From contig NZ_JBPBBA010000022.1 in NCBI RefSeq assembly GCF_050896395.1, forward strand, positions 1 through 64,000: a DNA stretch of 64,000 nucleotides, read 5' to 3'. Positions 1 through 8,098 of the stretch are shown here, one piece after another; position 1 is the stretch's first letter, and every line of letters starts with the position of its first letter. The DNA is from Nioella aestuarii. Its GTDB lineage: Bacteria; Pseudomonadota; Alphaproteobacteria; Rhodobacterales; Rhodobacteraceae. Both the position numbers and the translations under genes were made by a program. Under the pieces are notes generated by a model. That model was not told the origin of the DNA, ran no database searches, and saw nothing but the letters and a program-made list of their open reading frames with translations.

Positions 1-509
1 CCCGCGTCGGCAACGCCACCGCCCAGGCCGCGCTTGGCCAGCTGCGTATCGCAGTGGCAACAGGTGCACCCTTTGCCGGGGCGCTGGCCGATGTCGCGGA
101 TGGCGCGGGCGTTGACATGCCCGAGGCGCTTGCCGCCACTGCAGAAACCGGTGTTCCGACGCTGGAAGAACTGCAATCCACTTTCCCCGCCGCTGCTCGT
201 GCCGCGCTTCCCATTGCCATCCGCGAGACCGCAGGCGAAGGCACCATGAACCGTGTCACCGCGTTCCTGCAAAGCCAGGTCGGGGGCCGGTCACTTGAGC
301 CGCAGGAGGGCGACAGCCCTGACGCCGTTCTATCCCGCGCCGAGGCTGCGCTGCGCGCCGGAGACCTTTCCGGCACCGTCGCGGAAGTAGAGACCCTGCC
401 CGCTGATGCACAGGCCGAAATGGCCGATTGGATGGCCTCTGCCCAAACCCGCATCGCCGCGATGGAGGCGATGGACGCCTTCGCCGCTTCGCTCGATGCT
501 GCGAACTAA
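1..509 (+). CDS. Mitofilin-like inner-membrane protein, C-terminal part (COG4223 type)
   Basis: The reading frame is open from the window edge to a TAA at 507-509, so only the C-terminal ~168 residues are present. It is Ala-rich and predicted helical, with the pattern of the mitofilin-like C-terminal domain of alphaproteobacterial COG4223 proteins (a leucine/alanine helix, then a block rich in RAEAALRAGDL and a final helix near AMEAMDAF). These proteins are membrane-anchored with a large periplasmic coiled-coil region and are usually encoded between hemD and hemY in Rhodobacterales. It ends 11 bases before hemY, so the two are probably co-transcribed. The family assignment rests on this context and on the helix pattern; the N-terminal anchor lies outside the window. 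Confidence 0.75.
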   Translation, partial: RVGNATAQAALGQLRIAVATGAPFAGALADVADGAGVDMPEALAATAETGVPTLEELQSTFPAAARAALPIAIRETAGEGTMNRVTAFLQSQVGGRSLEPQEGDSPDAVLSRAEAALRAGDLSGTVAEVETLPADAQAEMADWMASAQTRIAAMEAMDAFAASLDAAN

Positions 510-520
510 GGGGGACCAAC

Positions 521-2104
521 ATGCTTCTCTGGTCGGTCCTCAAAATCATCATCTTCCTGACCGTCGTGGTCGCAGCGGCCTTTGGCGTCGGCTTCCTCCT
601 GGAATCCGATTCCATGCTGCTGATCACAGTCGCAGGCCGCGAATTCGCGCTGACACCTCTGTCGGGCGTTGTGGCCGCTGTCCTGCTTCTGCTGCTGGTC
701 TATATTGCGCTGCGGCTTCTGGGTCTGCTTGTCGCAACGATCCGGTTTCTCAACGGGGACGAAACCGCCATTTCCCGCTATTTCAACCGCCGGGCCGAAC
801 GCAAGGGCTATCAGGCCTTGTCCGAGGGCATGTTGGCGCTGGCCTCTGGCGAGGGGCGGCTGGCGATCCGCAAGGCCGAACGCGCCGAGGGCTATCTGAA
901 GCGCCCTGAACTGACCAATCTACTGGTGGCGCAGGCCGCCGAGATGGCAGGCGACACCGCCAAGGCAACCGAGACCTACAAGAAGCTTCTGGCCGATGAC
1001 ACCACCCGCTTTGTCGGCATTCGTGGGCTGATGAAGCAAAAGCTCGACAGCGGCGATACCGATACCGCCCTGAAGCTGGCTGAAAAGGCCTTTGCCCTGC
1101 GTCCGCAGCATAACGAGGTGCAGGACACTCTGTTGACCCTGCAGGCCGGACACGAGGACTGGGCCGGCGCGCGCAAAACCCTTGCCGCCAAGCTCAAGGC
1201 CGGTTCCCTGCCCCGCGACGTCCACAAGCGCCGCGACGCGGTTCTGGCTCTGGCCGATGCCCGTGATGCCTTGGCTGAAGGCAAGATCGAAGCCGCAAGC
1301 AAAGAGGCCACCGAAGCCAACCGCTTGTCCCCTGATCTGGTGCCCGCCGCCGTCATGGCTGCCCGTATGGCCATCGAAGAGGGTAAACCCAAGATCGCCA
1401 CCCGTGTGATCCGAAAGGCCTGGGACGCCGCCCCGCATCCCGACCTGGCCGCGGCCTTCGCCAGTATCGAACCCGAGGAAACCCCCGCCGCCCGCATCAA
1501 ACGTTTCCGCGTGCTGCTGGCCAAGCACCCCGCTGATCCGGAGGTGAAGCTGCTGGAGGCGGAACTGCATATCGCAGCAGAAGACTACGCCGCCGCCCGC
1601 AAGGCACTTGGCGATCTGCCCGAAACCTCCCCCACGGCCCGGTCGCTGACCATCATGGCGGCGATCGAACGCGGCGAAGGCGGTGAGGATCGCGTCGTGC
1701 GCGGCTGGTTGGCCAAAGCCATCACCGCCTCGCGCGGGCCGCAATGGACCTGCGAAAACTGCGGCCATGTCCATGCCACCTGGCAACCGGTTTGCGAACA
1801 TTGCGACAGCTTCGACACGCTGGCTTGGGCGGAAGCCCCGCAAAGCGAGTCCGCCTTTGCCGGAACCGCCCAGATGCTGCCGCTGATCGTCGGAGCTTTG
1901 GAGGATCGCCGGGACGTGCCAGAAAGCTCGGATGCGGAGCCAGAGATCGTCGAAGCCGAAACTGTACTCGATGCGGAGGACGACAGCGCAGACGCGGAGA
2001 TCGAGGAAAACGACCCGCACGCACCCGGTCACGTTATGCCCGACATGGGCGAAGTGATTGATGATGCGGAAGCCAGGGAAACCACCCGCAATTCTGCAAA
2101 CTAG
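521..2104 (+). CDS. hemY: HemY-type TPR membrane protein
   Basis: A 527-residue protein starting at ATG 521, preceded by an AGGGGG Shine-Dalgarno-like stretch. Two hydrophobic segments (about residues 1-28 and 40-65) fit the HemY_N domain. They are followed by a long TPR-like helical region, consistent with the HemY proteins linked to tetrapyrrole/heme synthesis, whose exact role is unsettled. Near the C-terminus there is a four-cysteine ribbon-like motif (CENCGH and CEHC, about residues 437-455), followed by a very acidic tail. The ribbon could bind zinc, which is inference. The gene follows the mitofilin-like gene, the normal Rhodobacterales order. A longer in-frame opening begins at 428 but overlaps the upstream gene and adds non-hydrophobic sequence, so it was not used. 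Confidence 0.88.
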   Translation: MLLWSVLKIIIFLTVVVAAAFGVGFLLESDSMLLITVAGREFALTPLSGVVAAVLLLLLVYIALRLLGLLVATIRFLNGDETAISRYFNRRAERKGYQALSEGMLALASGEGRLAIRKAERAEGYLKRPELTNLLVAQAAEMAGDTAKATETYKKLLADDTTRFVGIRGLMKQKLDSGDTDTALKLAEKAFALRPQHNEVQDTLLTLQAGHEDWAGARKTLAAKLKAGSLPRDVHKRRDAVLALADARDALAEGKIEAASKEATEANRLSPDLVPAAVMAARMAIEEGKPKIATRVIRKAWDAAPHPDLAAAFASIEPEETPAARIKRFRVLLAKHPADPEVKLLEAELHIAAEDYAAARKALGDLPETSPTARSLTIMAAIERGEGGEDRVVRGWLAKAITASRGPQWTCENCGHVHATWQPVCEHCDSFDTLAWAEAPQSESAFAGTAQMLPLIVGALEDRRDVPESSDAEPEIVEAETVLDAEDDSADAEIEENDPHAPGHVMPDMGEVIDDAEARETTRNSAN

Positions 2105-2116
2105 GCAAACAAAACG

Positions 2117-2141
2117 GGGCAGGTTGGCAAACAGCCTGCCC
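2117..2141 (+). terminator. Weak hairpin after hemY
   Basis: Seven-base stem GGGCAGG/CCTGCCC with an 11-base loop, 12 bases after the hemY stop. There is no U-tract, so it may be a processing or pausing hairpin rather than an intrinsic terminator. Confidence 0.3.
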
Positions 2142-2303
2142 TGCAGCCAGAGCCACAGGTATAGCCAGCGCCGCTTTCGAAACGCGTACCGCCGCACGCG
2201 ATAAACTGGCGATAGCGCGCCTACATGACCCAGTCGACAACACGCGTTTCACACATGCTTCAGACTGCACATTCGTCCTGGGCGAATTGTTCGGGAAGAG
2301 GAA

Positions 2304-2379
2304 TGGTGCCGCTGAAGGGACTCGAACCCCCGACCCCATCATTACGAATGACGTGCTCTACCAGCTGAGCTACAGCGGC
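2304..2379 (-). tRNA. tRNA-Thr (anticodon CGU)
   Basis: On the minus strand a complete 76-base cloverleaf can be folded: acceptor GCCGCUG/CAGCGGC, D-arm around GCUC-AGCUGGUA-GAGC, anticodon loop UUCGUAA with anticodon CGU, T-arm with GGUUCGAGUCC, discriminator A and an encoded CCA end. It reads ACG threonine codons. It is convergent with hemY and stands alone, with no other tRNA in the window. Confidence 0.96.
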
Positions 2380-2820
2380 ATCCCTCTCTCATGTGGTCCA
2401 AGCAGTGCCCTGCTCGTTCCGGCGCGTCACCTGTAAGGAACTGGTTTTGAAGGCCATTCACGGGCAGGCCCGCTTCTTGATGAATGGCACGATCCACCAG
2501 TTGGAACCAGATCGGCGACGCCGCATGTGCTTTAATCGCTCAACGTCACACACGCAAGACAAAATCAGAGCCGAATTCAGTCGCTGAACACCGGGTCATT
2601 CGCGTCATATCACGACAATCCGCAAGGCGTTTATCCACCGTTCCGCAGTTCATCTGGTGGACATTGCGCACCCGATCATTTGGCAACGTAGTAGGTGCTC
2701 TGTCCGATCTCAGCAGCCCCTGTGAAGATTGGCGGCACCAGGCATGTGACAACGATCCGATGACCTATCCCAAGCAGCGTCTATTGTATCGCACGACGCT
2801 TGCGGGTAACCCCTTGGCCC
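2380..2820. other. 441-base intergenic stretch upstream of trmD
   Basis: No convincing gene is seen here. Short open frames exist on both strands, but they lack a ribosome-binding site and any recognisable protein motif. The region should hold the tRNA-Thr promoter (minus strand) and the trmD promoter (plus strand). No clear riboswitch, terminator or repeat was recognised. Confidence 0.5.
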
Positions 2821-3633
2821 ATGTCAGACACACCCTCCAAATCCCACGGCCGACTGTCGATCAGCGCCAGCCTGAAGCCCCGCGATCTGATGACGCCGAC
2901 CCCACGCCTGAAAGGGGCCTGGACGGCCAAGGTATTGACCCTGTTCCCAGAGGTCTTTCCCGGCGTTCTTGGCGCGTCTTTGACAGGTAAGGCGTTGCAA
3001 CATGGGTTGTGGGCGCTGGAACCGATCGACCTGCGCATTTTCGGGGCGGGCAAGCATCGCAACGTCGATGACACGCCTGCCGGTGGCGGGGCGGGTCTTG
3101 TGATGCGGCCCGATGTTCTGGGGCGGGCGATGCGCATGGCCTCTAGCGGAACGCCGGACGATCCGGTGCGCTGGCCGCGCGTTTACCTTAGCCCCCGAGG
3201 CAAGCCCTTCACCCAAGCCGACGCGCAGCGCTTTTCGCAGGCCGAAGGGATGACACTGCTATGTGGTCGGTTCGAAGGGGTGGATCAGCGGGTGATCGAC
3301 CATTTCGGAATGGAAGAAATTTCGATCGGGGATTTCGTTCTGACAGGCGGAGAGATCGCGGCGCAAACCGTAATTGACGCGACTGTGCGCTTGATTCCCA
3401 ATGTTCTGGGCAATCAGGCTTCGACCGAGGAGGAAAGCTTCTCTGACGGGCTGCTGGAACATCCGCAATACACCAAGCCCGCCGTCTGGGAAGGTCGCGA
3501 GATTCCCGAGGTTCTGCTGTCGGGACACCATGGCAGGATCGAGGCCTGGCGCAAAGAGCAATCCGAAACGCTCACGCAGGAGCGCAGGCCAGATCTCTGG
3601 GCCGCTTATCAGGCTCGCAAGGACAAGAACTGA
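2821..3633 (+). CDS. trmD: tRNA (guanine-N1-)-methyltransferase TrmD
   Basis: A 270-residue protein that methylates G37 of tRNAs with S-adenosylmethionine and prevents +1 frameshifting. The SPOUT knot signatures are present: a CGRFEGVDQRV segment, and FVLTGGEIAAQ followed by RLIPNVLG. The start at ATG 2821 (MSDTPSKSHGRL) gives an N-terminal extension of ~40 residues before the core, as is usual in Rhodobacterales. An upstream TTG at 2800 is less likely. In most relatives trmD directly precedes rplS; here two genes lie between them, and a scrap matching the TrmD C-terminus sits next to rplS (see that entry). Confidence 0.95.
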   Translation: MSDTPSKSHGRLSISASLKPRDLMTPTPRLKGAWTAKVLTLFPEVFPGVLGASLTGKALQHGLWALEPIDLRIFGAGKHRNVDDTPAGGGAGLVMRPDVLGRAMRMASSGTPDDPVRWPRVYLSPRGKPFTQADAQRFSQAEGMTLLCGRFEGVDQRVIDHFGMEEISIGDFVLTGGEIAAQTVIDATVRLIPNVLGNQASTEEESFSDGLLEHPQYTKPAVWEGREIPEVLLSGHHGRIEAWRKEQSETLTQERRPDLWAAYQARKDKN

Positions 3634-3698
3634 CCGCTTTGCAAGCCACGTAGCCCCGGCTAGGCTTTGCCGAATGTTGTTCGATCAAAGGCTATCCC

Positions 3699-4217
3699 AT
3701 GCGTACCGTCCTCTTGTCCTGCCTGCTGCTTGCCCCGCTTCCTGCTGCCGCCCAATCCGCTGCCGAAGAGGCGCTGATCCGGCAGGTCTTTGCACAGATT
3801 CAGCCGATCTCGTTTCGCGAGAATGTAGAATATTGCGGCTATGTTGGGTTGGACGATGACGGACAGCTGGTTGCCTCTCGGGCGACACGGGGCGACGAAG
3901 GCTCGTGCCTGTCGGACGATCCCGCCAACATCGCGGTTATCACCGCCTCCTACCATACCCACGGCGCATATTCCCCGGACTACTACAACGAGGTGCCAAG
4001 CGGCGACGATATGGAAGGTGACGAGGAAGAGGGGATCGACGGTTGGGTCGCCACCCCTGGCGGGCGGCTTTGGTATATCGACACCGAAGACATGATCACC
4101 CGACAGATCTGCGGAATCGGCTGCCTGGCCTCTGACCCCCGCTTCGTAGCCGGTGACATGGGCCATATCGAACAAAGTTATAGCTATAGCGAGCTCGTGC
4201 GTCTGCTGGAGGAATAG
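3699..4217 (+). CDS. Secreted DUF4329 domain protein
   Basis: A 172-residue protein with a cleavable signal peptide (MRTVLLSCLLLAPLPAAA-QS). The remainder fits the DUF4329 family: an ENVEYCGYVG segment, an ASYHTHG motif followed by SPDYYNEVPSGDDMEGDE, then GWVATPGGRLWYID. The HTHG-x(n)-S-x(n)-D arrangement resembles a JAMM/MPN-type metal site. That is only a structural guess; the family's activity is not established. Four cysteines could form disulfides in the periplasm. It lies between trmD and a convergent FAD oxidoreductase gene, within the segment that interrupts the usual trmD-rplS linkage. Confidence 0.75.
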   Translation: MRTVLLSCLLLAPLPAAAQSAAEEALIRQVFAQIQPISFRENVEYCGYVGLDDDGQLVASRATRGDEGSCLSDDPANIAVITASYHTHGAYSPDYYNEVPSGDDMEGDEEEGIDGWVATPGGRLWYIDTEDMITRQICGIGCLASDPRFVAGDMGHIEQSYSYSELVRLLEE

Positions 4218-4220
4218 CGC

Positions 4221-5528
4221 CTAGGCGCGCAGCCCCTGTCCAGCCAGCCCGCGCACCCCCTGCGCCTGCATCGCGGCAACGACACGCACCGGGTCCAATG
4301 CCTGTACGGGGCCGTTCCCAGCCAGAACCAGCGCCGTGGCATTGCCTGTTGCCTGCCCCATGGCCATGCATTGCGGCATCCCCCTGATCGAGGCAAAGGC
4401 CACCGGATCAGCCGAGACATTGCGGCCCGCAAACATCAGGTTCTCTATCCGCTCCGGCACCAGGGCCCGGAAGGGCAGCGTGTAAAAGCCTTCTTCCAAC
4501 GCCGCATCATGCGTCATCGCACCAGCTTCGCCGCGCATCACGTCATCAACCGGGTTCGAACAGGCGACGATCCCGTCATGGAACTTGGTGGCGGCGGCGA
4601 CCTCTGCCCCCGTCAATCGGTGCATCCCATGCAGCTTGCGCGTTTCACGGACGCCAACGGTCGGGCCAAGCGCGGTCATCCAGGCGTTTTCAAACCCCGG
4701 CACCTCATCGCGCAGAAACGCCACAAGCTGCGCCACGCGGCGGCGACCCTCCTGCGTGGCGCGGGCGACGGCGGCAGGATCCGTGCCATCCACGTTGCGG
4801 ATGATGACCGAGTTGCAGAAGACCGTGCCGGAATGAAACCCTTTCATCATGTATAGCTGCGCGAGGTCCGGGTGCAGCCGCCCTTGGGCCACGCCCTGCT
4901 CCGCATAACGTGTAAAATAAGGATCCCCCTCGGCAAAAACCTGATCCCAAGGCGCGTTCACCAGCAGAAAGGACAGCGTCACGCCCATCATCTTGCCGCT
5001 GGCGTCCCCCAGATCAAAGGGCACTCCGGCCTGCGCCGCGATATGCCCGTCACCAGAGGCATCAACGACCACTCTGGGCCGAAAGGCCAAAGCCCCTCGT
5101 CGATCCATCGCGGTGACGGCGGCAATCCGGTCGCCCTCCATCACCGGGGCCTCCACCAATGTGTTCAGATGCAGAAGAACGCCTGCCTCCTCCAGCATTG
5201 CGAACATCTCGATCTGTGCCATGTCGGGGTCATAGATCACCTCCGCCCCGAAATTTTCCAAGGTGGAATAGCGTTTCTCGGCGGCAGGAGGGGTCTGCGC
5301 AGCCAGCCTGTCCGTCAGCTCCTCGAACACTCCGCCAATCGACACGTCACAAGGGAACCCTCCACCCCAGGGCATACCATGGCAAAAGGCCATCACACCG
5401 CCTAGCCGGGCACCAGCCTCGACCACCCGCACCGACAGCCCCTGACGCGCCGCAGTGACCGCCGCGCCGAAGCCCGCCGTACCACCGCCAATCACCAGCA
5501 GGTCACAGGCAATCTGCGTCTCAGCCAT
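4221..5528 (-). CDS. FAD-dependent oxidoreductase (PF12831-like)
   Basis: A 435-residue flavoprotein. The N-terminus has the dinucleotide-binding fold DLLVIGGGTAGFGAAVTAAR with the following acidic residue in VVEAG. A GGVMAFCHGMPWGGG segment and a late VVVDASGDGHIAAQAG motif are typical of PF12831 FAD oxidoreductases; a second FAD-contacting region is seen at LMFAGRNVSADPVAFASIR. The substrate is unknown. The start at 5528 (MAETQIACDLL) was preferred to an upstream start that adds 14 non-conserved residues. It is convergent with the DUF4329 gene, 3 bases from its stop. No partner genes point to a pathway. Confidence 0.75.
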   Translation of the reverse strand: MAETQIACDLLVIGGGTAGFGAAVTAARQGLSVRVVEAGARLGGVMAFCHGMPWGGGFPCDVSIGGVFEELTDRLAAQTPPAAEKRYSTLENFGAEVIYDPDMAQIEMFAMLEEAGVLLHLNTLVEAPVMEGDRIAAVTAMDRRGALAFRPRVVVDASGDGHIAAQAGVPFDLGDASGKMMGVTLSFLLVNAPWDQVFAEGDPYFTRYAEQGVAQGRLHPDLAQLYMMKGFHSGTVFCNSVIIRNVDGTDPAAVARATQEGRRRVAQLVAFLRDEVPGFENAWMTALGPTVGVRETRKLHGMHRLTGAEVAAATKFHDGIVACSNPVDDVMRGEAGAMTHDAALEEGFYTLPFRALVPERIENLMFAGRNVSADPVAFASIRGMPQCMAMGQATGNATALVLAGNGPVQALDPVRVVAAMQAQGVRGLAGQGLRA

Positions 5529-5760
5529 GGCACGGTCTCCGTTTCCTTCTACGTCGGTCCGGGCTAGCATTCGTTCAGCGCACGGGGCTTTTCCATTTGC
5601 GACACTGTAGCAAACAGGCCCCTTGATCCCGCCCCCCTTCCCGCCTATACCCCGCCCGTCCCGGTCGGAAATCCGACTCGGGGCCGTTTTGCTATTGGCA
5701 GGACAGGTTGCAGCGGGGCTTTCTTCGGCTTCGCCTTACGATCCTGCCCCGCAAGACGCC

Positions 5761-5829
5761 ACAAAGGAAAGACGACCTGATCTCTGGCGGGCGCCATGGC
5801 GAACCCGGAAGAAGACCAAGAGCTCTGAG
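5761..5829 (+). pseudogene. Remnant of a TrmD C-terminus upstream of rplS
   Basis: In the frame beginning at 5761 the translation contains K-ERRPDLW-RA followed by a basic tail, matching the end of the intact TrmD (ERRPDLW-AA, then a short basic tail) about 2.2 kb upstream. The seven shared residues (5767-5787) are encoded with six nucleotide differences, all synonymous. The scrap has no start or catalytic region and sits ~50 bases before rplS, exactly where trmD ends in relatives with trmD-rplS linkage. It is best read as the leftover tail of a divergent trmD copy; chance similarity is possible given its shortness. Confidence 0.5.
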
Positions 5830-5878
5830 GCGGACATCACATTCGTGGGCAAACCACGATCAGAAATGGAGAGCTGCG

Positions 5879-6262
5879 ATGGATATTATCGCACAGCTGG
5901 ATGCCGAGCAGGTCGCTGCGCTTGGCAAAGACATTCCGGATTTCAAGGCGGGTGACACCATCCGCGTTGGTTACAAAGTGACCGAAGGCACGCGCAGCCG
6001 TGTGCAGAACTACGAAGGCGTCTGCATCGCGCGCAAGAACGGATCGGGCATTGCCGGGTCGTTCACCGTTCGCAAGATTTCCTTCGGCGAAGGCGTGGAG
6101 CGTGTGTTCCCGCTGCACTCGACCAATATCGACAGCATCACCGTCGTGCGCCGTGGCCGCGTGCGTCGTGCCAAGCTGTACTATCTGCGTTCGCGTCGCG
6201 GTAAATCCGCCCGTATCGCGGAAGTTTCCAACTACAAGCCCAAAGCTGGCGCTGAAGCGTAA
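5879..6262 (+). CDS. rplS: 50S ribosomal protein bL19
   Basis: A 127-residue ribosomal protein located at the 30S-50S interface. Hallmarks are FKAGDTIRVGYKVTEG, RVQNYEGVCIARK, the FTVRKISFGEGVERVFPLHS block and the basic RRGRVRRAKLYYLR segment. The start ATG 5879 (MDIIAQLDAEQ) matches family length; open sequence upstream is non-coding apart from the trmD-like scrap. It is followed after 11 bases by rpmE and forms an operon with it. Confidence 0.97.
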   Translation: MDIIAQLDAEQVAALGKDIPDFKAGDTIRVGYKVTEGTRSRVQNYEGVCIARKNGSGIAGSFTVRKISFGEGVERVFPLHSTNIDSITVVRRGRVRRAKLYYLRSRRGKSARIAEVSNYKPKAGAEA

Positions 6263-6273
6263 GGAACGGGACC

Positions 6274-6495
6274 ATGAAAAAAGACACCCATCCCGATTAT
6301 CACCTGATCGACGTCAAAATGACCGACGGCACCATCATCCAGATGAAATCCACCTGGGGCGCCGAGGGCGATCAGCTGTCGCTGGACATCGACCCCACCG
6401 TTCACCCGGCATGGACCGGCGGCACCTCGCGCCTGATGGACACCGGTGGCCGCGTGTCGAAGTTCAAGAAGAAGTACGAAGGCCTCGGCTTCTGA
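6274..6495 (+). CDS. rpmE: 50S ribosomal protein bL31 (zinc-free type)
   Basis: A 73-residue protein with the L31 pattern (HPDYHLIDVKMTDG, STWG, LDIDPTVHPAWTGG, FKKKYEGLGF). It has no cysteines, so it is the C-minus (zinc-independent) form. It is 11 bases downstream of rplS, with a GGAACGGG ribosome-binding stretch in the gap, and is followed by a strong terminator. Confidence 0.96.
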   Translation: MKKDTHPDYHLIDVKMTDGTIIQMKSTWGAEGDQLSLDIDPTVHPAWTGGTSRLMDTGGRVSKFKKKYEGLGF

Positions 6496-6520
6496 GCCTG
6501 GACGCCATTCGGATTTTGGA

Positions 6521-6550
6521 AACGCCGCCCTTTATCGGGGCGGCGTTTTT
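6521..6550 (+). terminator. Intrinsic terminator of rplS-rpmE
   Basis: GC-rich hairpin AACGCCGCC / GGCGGCGTT directly followed by a run of five T on the plus strand, 26 bases after the rpmE stop. It also lies just beyond the end of the convergent ABM gene, so it may act in both directions. Confidence 0.9.
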
Positions 6551-6558
6551 CTTTGGGG

Positions 6559-6903
6559 TCAGCCATTCACAGCGCGACTGTCCTCGGGTGCCTCATTCCG
6601 GTCGGTCAACCCATAGTCGCGAACAACATGGGCGACCCGGAGGCGATAGTCCCTAAAGACGCCACCACGGCCCGCTGCCTGAGCCGAGCGGTGTTGGTGG
6701 AGCGTTCTCCAGCGGACCACCGCCGCCTCATTCTCAAAGAAGGACAGTGACAGCAGCTTGCCGGGCTCGGTCAGGCTTTCGAACCGTTCGACCGAGAGGA
6801 ACCCTTCGACTGCATCCAGCTCGGCCCGCAGACCCGCCGCAATGTCGAGATAGCGATCACGTTGCCCCTCGGCAGGGATAACCTCAAAAATCACCGCGAT
6901 CAT
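6559..6903 (-). CDS. Antibiotic biosynthesis monooxygenase (ABM) domain protein
   Basis: A 114-residue single-domain protein with the ABM/dimeric alpha-beta barrel pattern: MIAVIFEVIPAEGQRDRYLDIAAGLRAEL, GFLSVERFESLTEPGKLLSLSFFENEAAVVRWR and an H-rich helix after it. Such proteins are small oxygenases or binding proteins of unknown substrate. Its start overlaps the stop of the upstream NIPSNAP gene by 4 bases (ATGA, 6900-6903), so translation is probably coupled. Expression is likely controlled by the divergent ArsR-type gene. Confidence 0.82.
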   Translation of the reverse strand: MIAVIFEVIPAEGQRDRYLDIAAGLRAELDAVEGFLSVERFESLTEPGKLLSLSFFENEAAVVRWRTLHQHRSAQAAGRGGVFRDYRLRVAHVVRDYGLTDRNEAPEDSRAVNG

Positions 6904-7223
6904 GGGCGGTCCCCATGCGGGGCGGAAGCCAGCTTCAGAAAGGTCCGGTCCTCTCGCAACAGGAACTTTTCCCGCTGCGCAAACGCATAGTTTTCCTGCC
7001 CGAGCGGGTCGCCCATCAGTCTTTGCCGATAGGCCTCATAGGCCGCGAGGCTTTCGATGTTGTAAATGCCATAGGCCAGGGTTGACGATCCCTCATGCGG
7101 TGCGAAATAGCCGATCAGATCGGCCCCGCAGCGCGGAATTGCCTGTCCCCAGTTCTGCGCATAGGTTTCGAACTGGGCTTTCTTGGTCGGGTCAATCTGA
7201 TAGCGGATCACGCAGGTCAGCAT
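6900..7223 (-). CDS. NIPSNAP family protein
   Basis: A 107-residue protein beginning MLTCVIRYQIDPTKKAQFETYAQNW, with a STLAYGIYNIESLAAYEAYRQRL segment typical of NIPSNAP/dimeric barrel proteins. The first in-frame start of the opening (7271) would run through the divergent promoter, so the start at 7223 was chosen; AAGGAAAA precedes it. The gene forms a two-gene operon with the ABM gene and is divergent from an ArsR-like regulator that shares its control region. The function is unknown. Confidence 0.82.
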   Translation of the reverse strand: MLTCVIRYQIDPTKKAQFETYAQNWGQAIPRCGADLIGYFAPHEGSSTLAYGIYNIESLAAYEAYRQRLMGDPLGQENYAFAQREKFLLREDRTFLKLASAPHGDRP

Positions 7224-7250
7224 GGTTTTTCCTTCATGGTTCGATATTGC

Positions 7251-7286
7251 CCGAAGCATATCGGTTGCCACACGCGAATGCTTCGG
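7251..7286. promoter_or_regulatory. Inverted-repeat operator candidate for the divergent ArsR regulator
   Basis: Perfect 9-base arms CCGAAGCAT (7251-7259) and ATGCTTCGG (7278-7286), separated by 18 bases, lie between the divergent NIPSNAP operon and the ArsR-type gene. Size, symmetry and position fit a dimeric winged-helix repressor site. Confidence 0.6.
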
Positions 7287-7299
7287 CTACGGTCGAACT

Positions 7300-7986
7300 A
7301 TGAAAGACGGACCCGACATCGCCCGCATCGCCGCCCTAATCGGCGACCCTGCCCGCGCCAACATGCTGACCGAATTGATGAGCGGCAAGGCCCTGACCGC
7401 GACGGAACTGGCGGCGGAGGCGGGCGTGACCCTGCAAACCGCCAGCACGCATCTGGCGAAGCTGGAGGATGGCGGGCTGCTTCAGATACGCCGACAGGGG
7501 CGTCACAAATACGCAAGCCTGGCCAGCGATCAGGTGGCTGAAACGCTGGAGGCGCTGATGGGTCTTGCGGCTGGCACCGGTCATCTGCGCACCCGGACCG
7601 GCCCGCGAGATCAGGCAATGCGTGAAGCGCGGGTGTGTTATGACCATCTGGCGGGGGACATGGGCATCCTGCTTTATGACCGCTTGCTCGCTCAGGGCTG
7701 GTTGCGGGATGACCCCGAATTTCCAGTCGTCACCGACGCGGGTGCCACGCATCTTACAACCCTTGGCCTCGACATCCCCGCACTGCAATCCTCCCGCCGC
7801 CCGATCTGCCGCGCCTGCCTGGACTGGAGCGAACGGCGCAGCCATTTGGCGGGTGGACTGGGCCAGGCGTTGCTTGACATGATGCTTGCCCGCGGATGGG
7901 CCCGGCGCGTGCCGAACAGCCGCGTCATCCAGTTCAGCCCATCCGGAAAAACAGCGTTTCACAGGGCATTCCCCGCAATGGGCTGA
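7300..7986 (+). CDS. ArsR-family transcriptional regulator with C-terminal extension
   Basis: A 228-residue regulator. Residues ~5-80 are a winged-helix HTH (IAALIGDPARANMLTELMSG, ELAAEAGVTLQTASTHLAKLEDGGLL, RRQGRHKYASL). A ~140-residue C-terminal part with PICRACLDWSERRSHLAGGLG is shared by a class of larger ArsR-like regulators. The two cysteines and histidine in that segment could sense metal or redox, which is inference. The start at ATG 7300 lies just after a perfect inverted repeat, so autoregulation is likely. It is divergent from the NIPSNAP-ABM operon, its probable target. Confidence 0.85.
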   Translation: MKDGPDIARIAALIGDPARANMLTELMSGKALTATELAAEAGVTLQTASTHLAKLEDGGLLQIRRQGRHKYASLASDQVAETLEALMGLAAGTGHLRTRTGPRDQAMREARVCYDHLAGDMGILLYDRLLAQGWLRDDPEFPVVTDAGATHLTTLGLDIPALQSSRRPICRACLDWSERRSHLAGGLGQALLDMMLARGWARRVPNSRVIQFSPSGKTAFHRAFPAMG

Positions 7987-8098
7987 TTGCCGGGTCATTC
8001 GCGCTTAACACCACCCGCTTAACCCCGTATATTGCGCCCTAACCGATTTGCCCCACGAAATGAGGGCAAACGAGACCAAGACCGCGAAGGGGACACCG

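Noticed and set aside
920..2197. 425-residue open frame on the minus strand opposite hemY
   Set aside because: It is a mirror of high-GC coding sequence, has no ribosome-binding site or recognisable domain, and hemY on the plus strand is well supported.
2595..2608. Shared string CCGGGTCATTCGCG here and near 7990
   Set aside because: Only about 14 bases, in unrelated intergenic contexts without symmetry; could be chance, and no further copy was noticed.
7395..7540. ArsR metal-binding motif ELCVCDL in the regulator at 7300
   Set aside because: The recognition-helix region has no cysteines; the only Cys pair is in the C-terminal extension, so a classical metal-sensor role is not supported.
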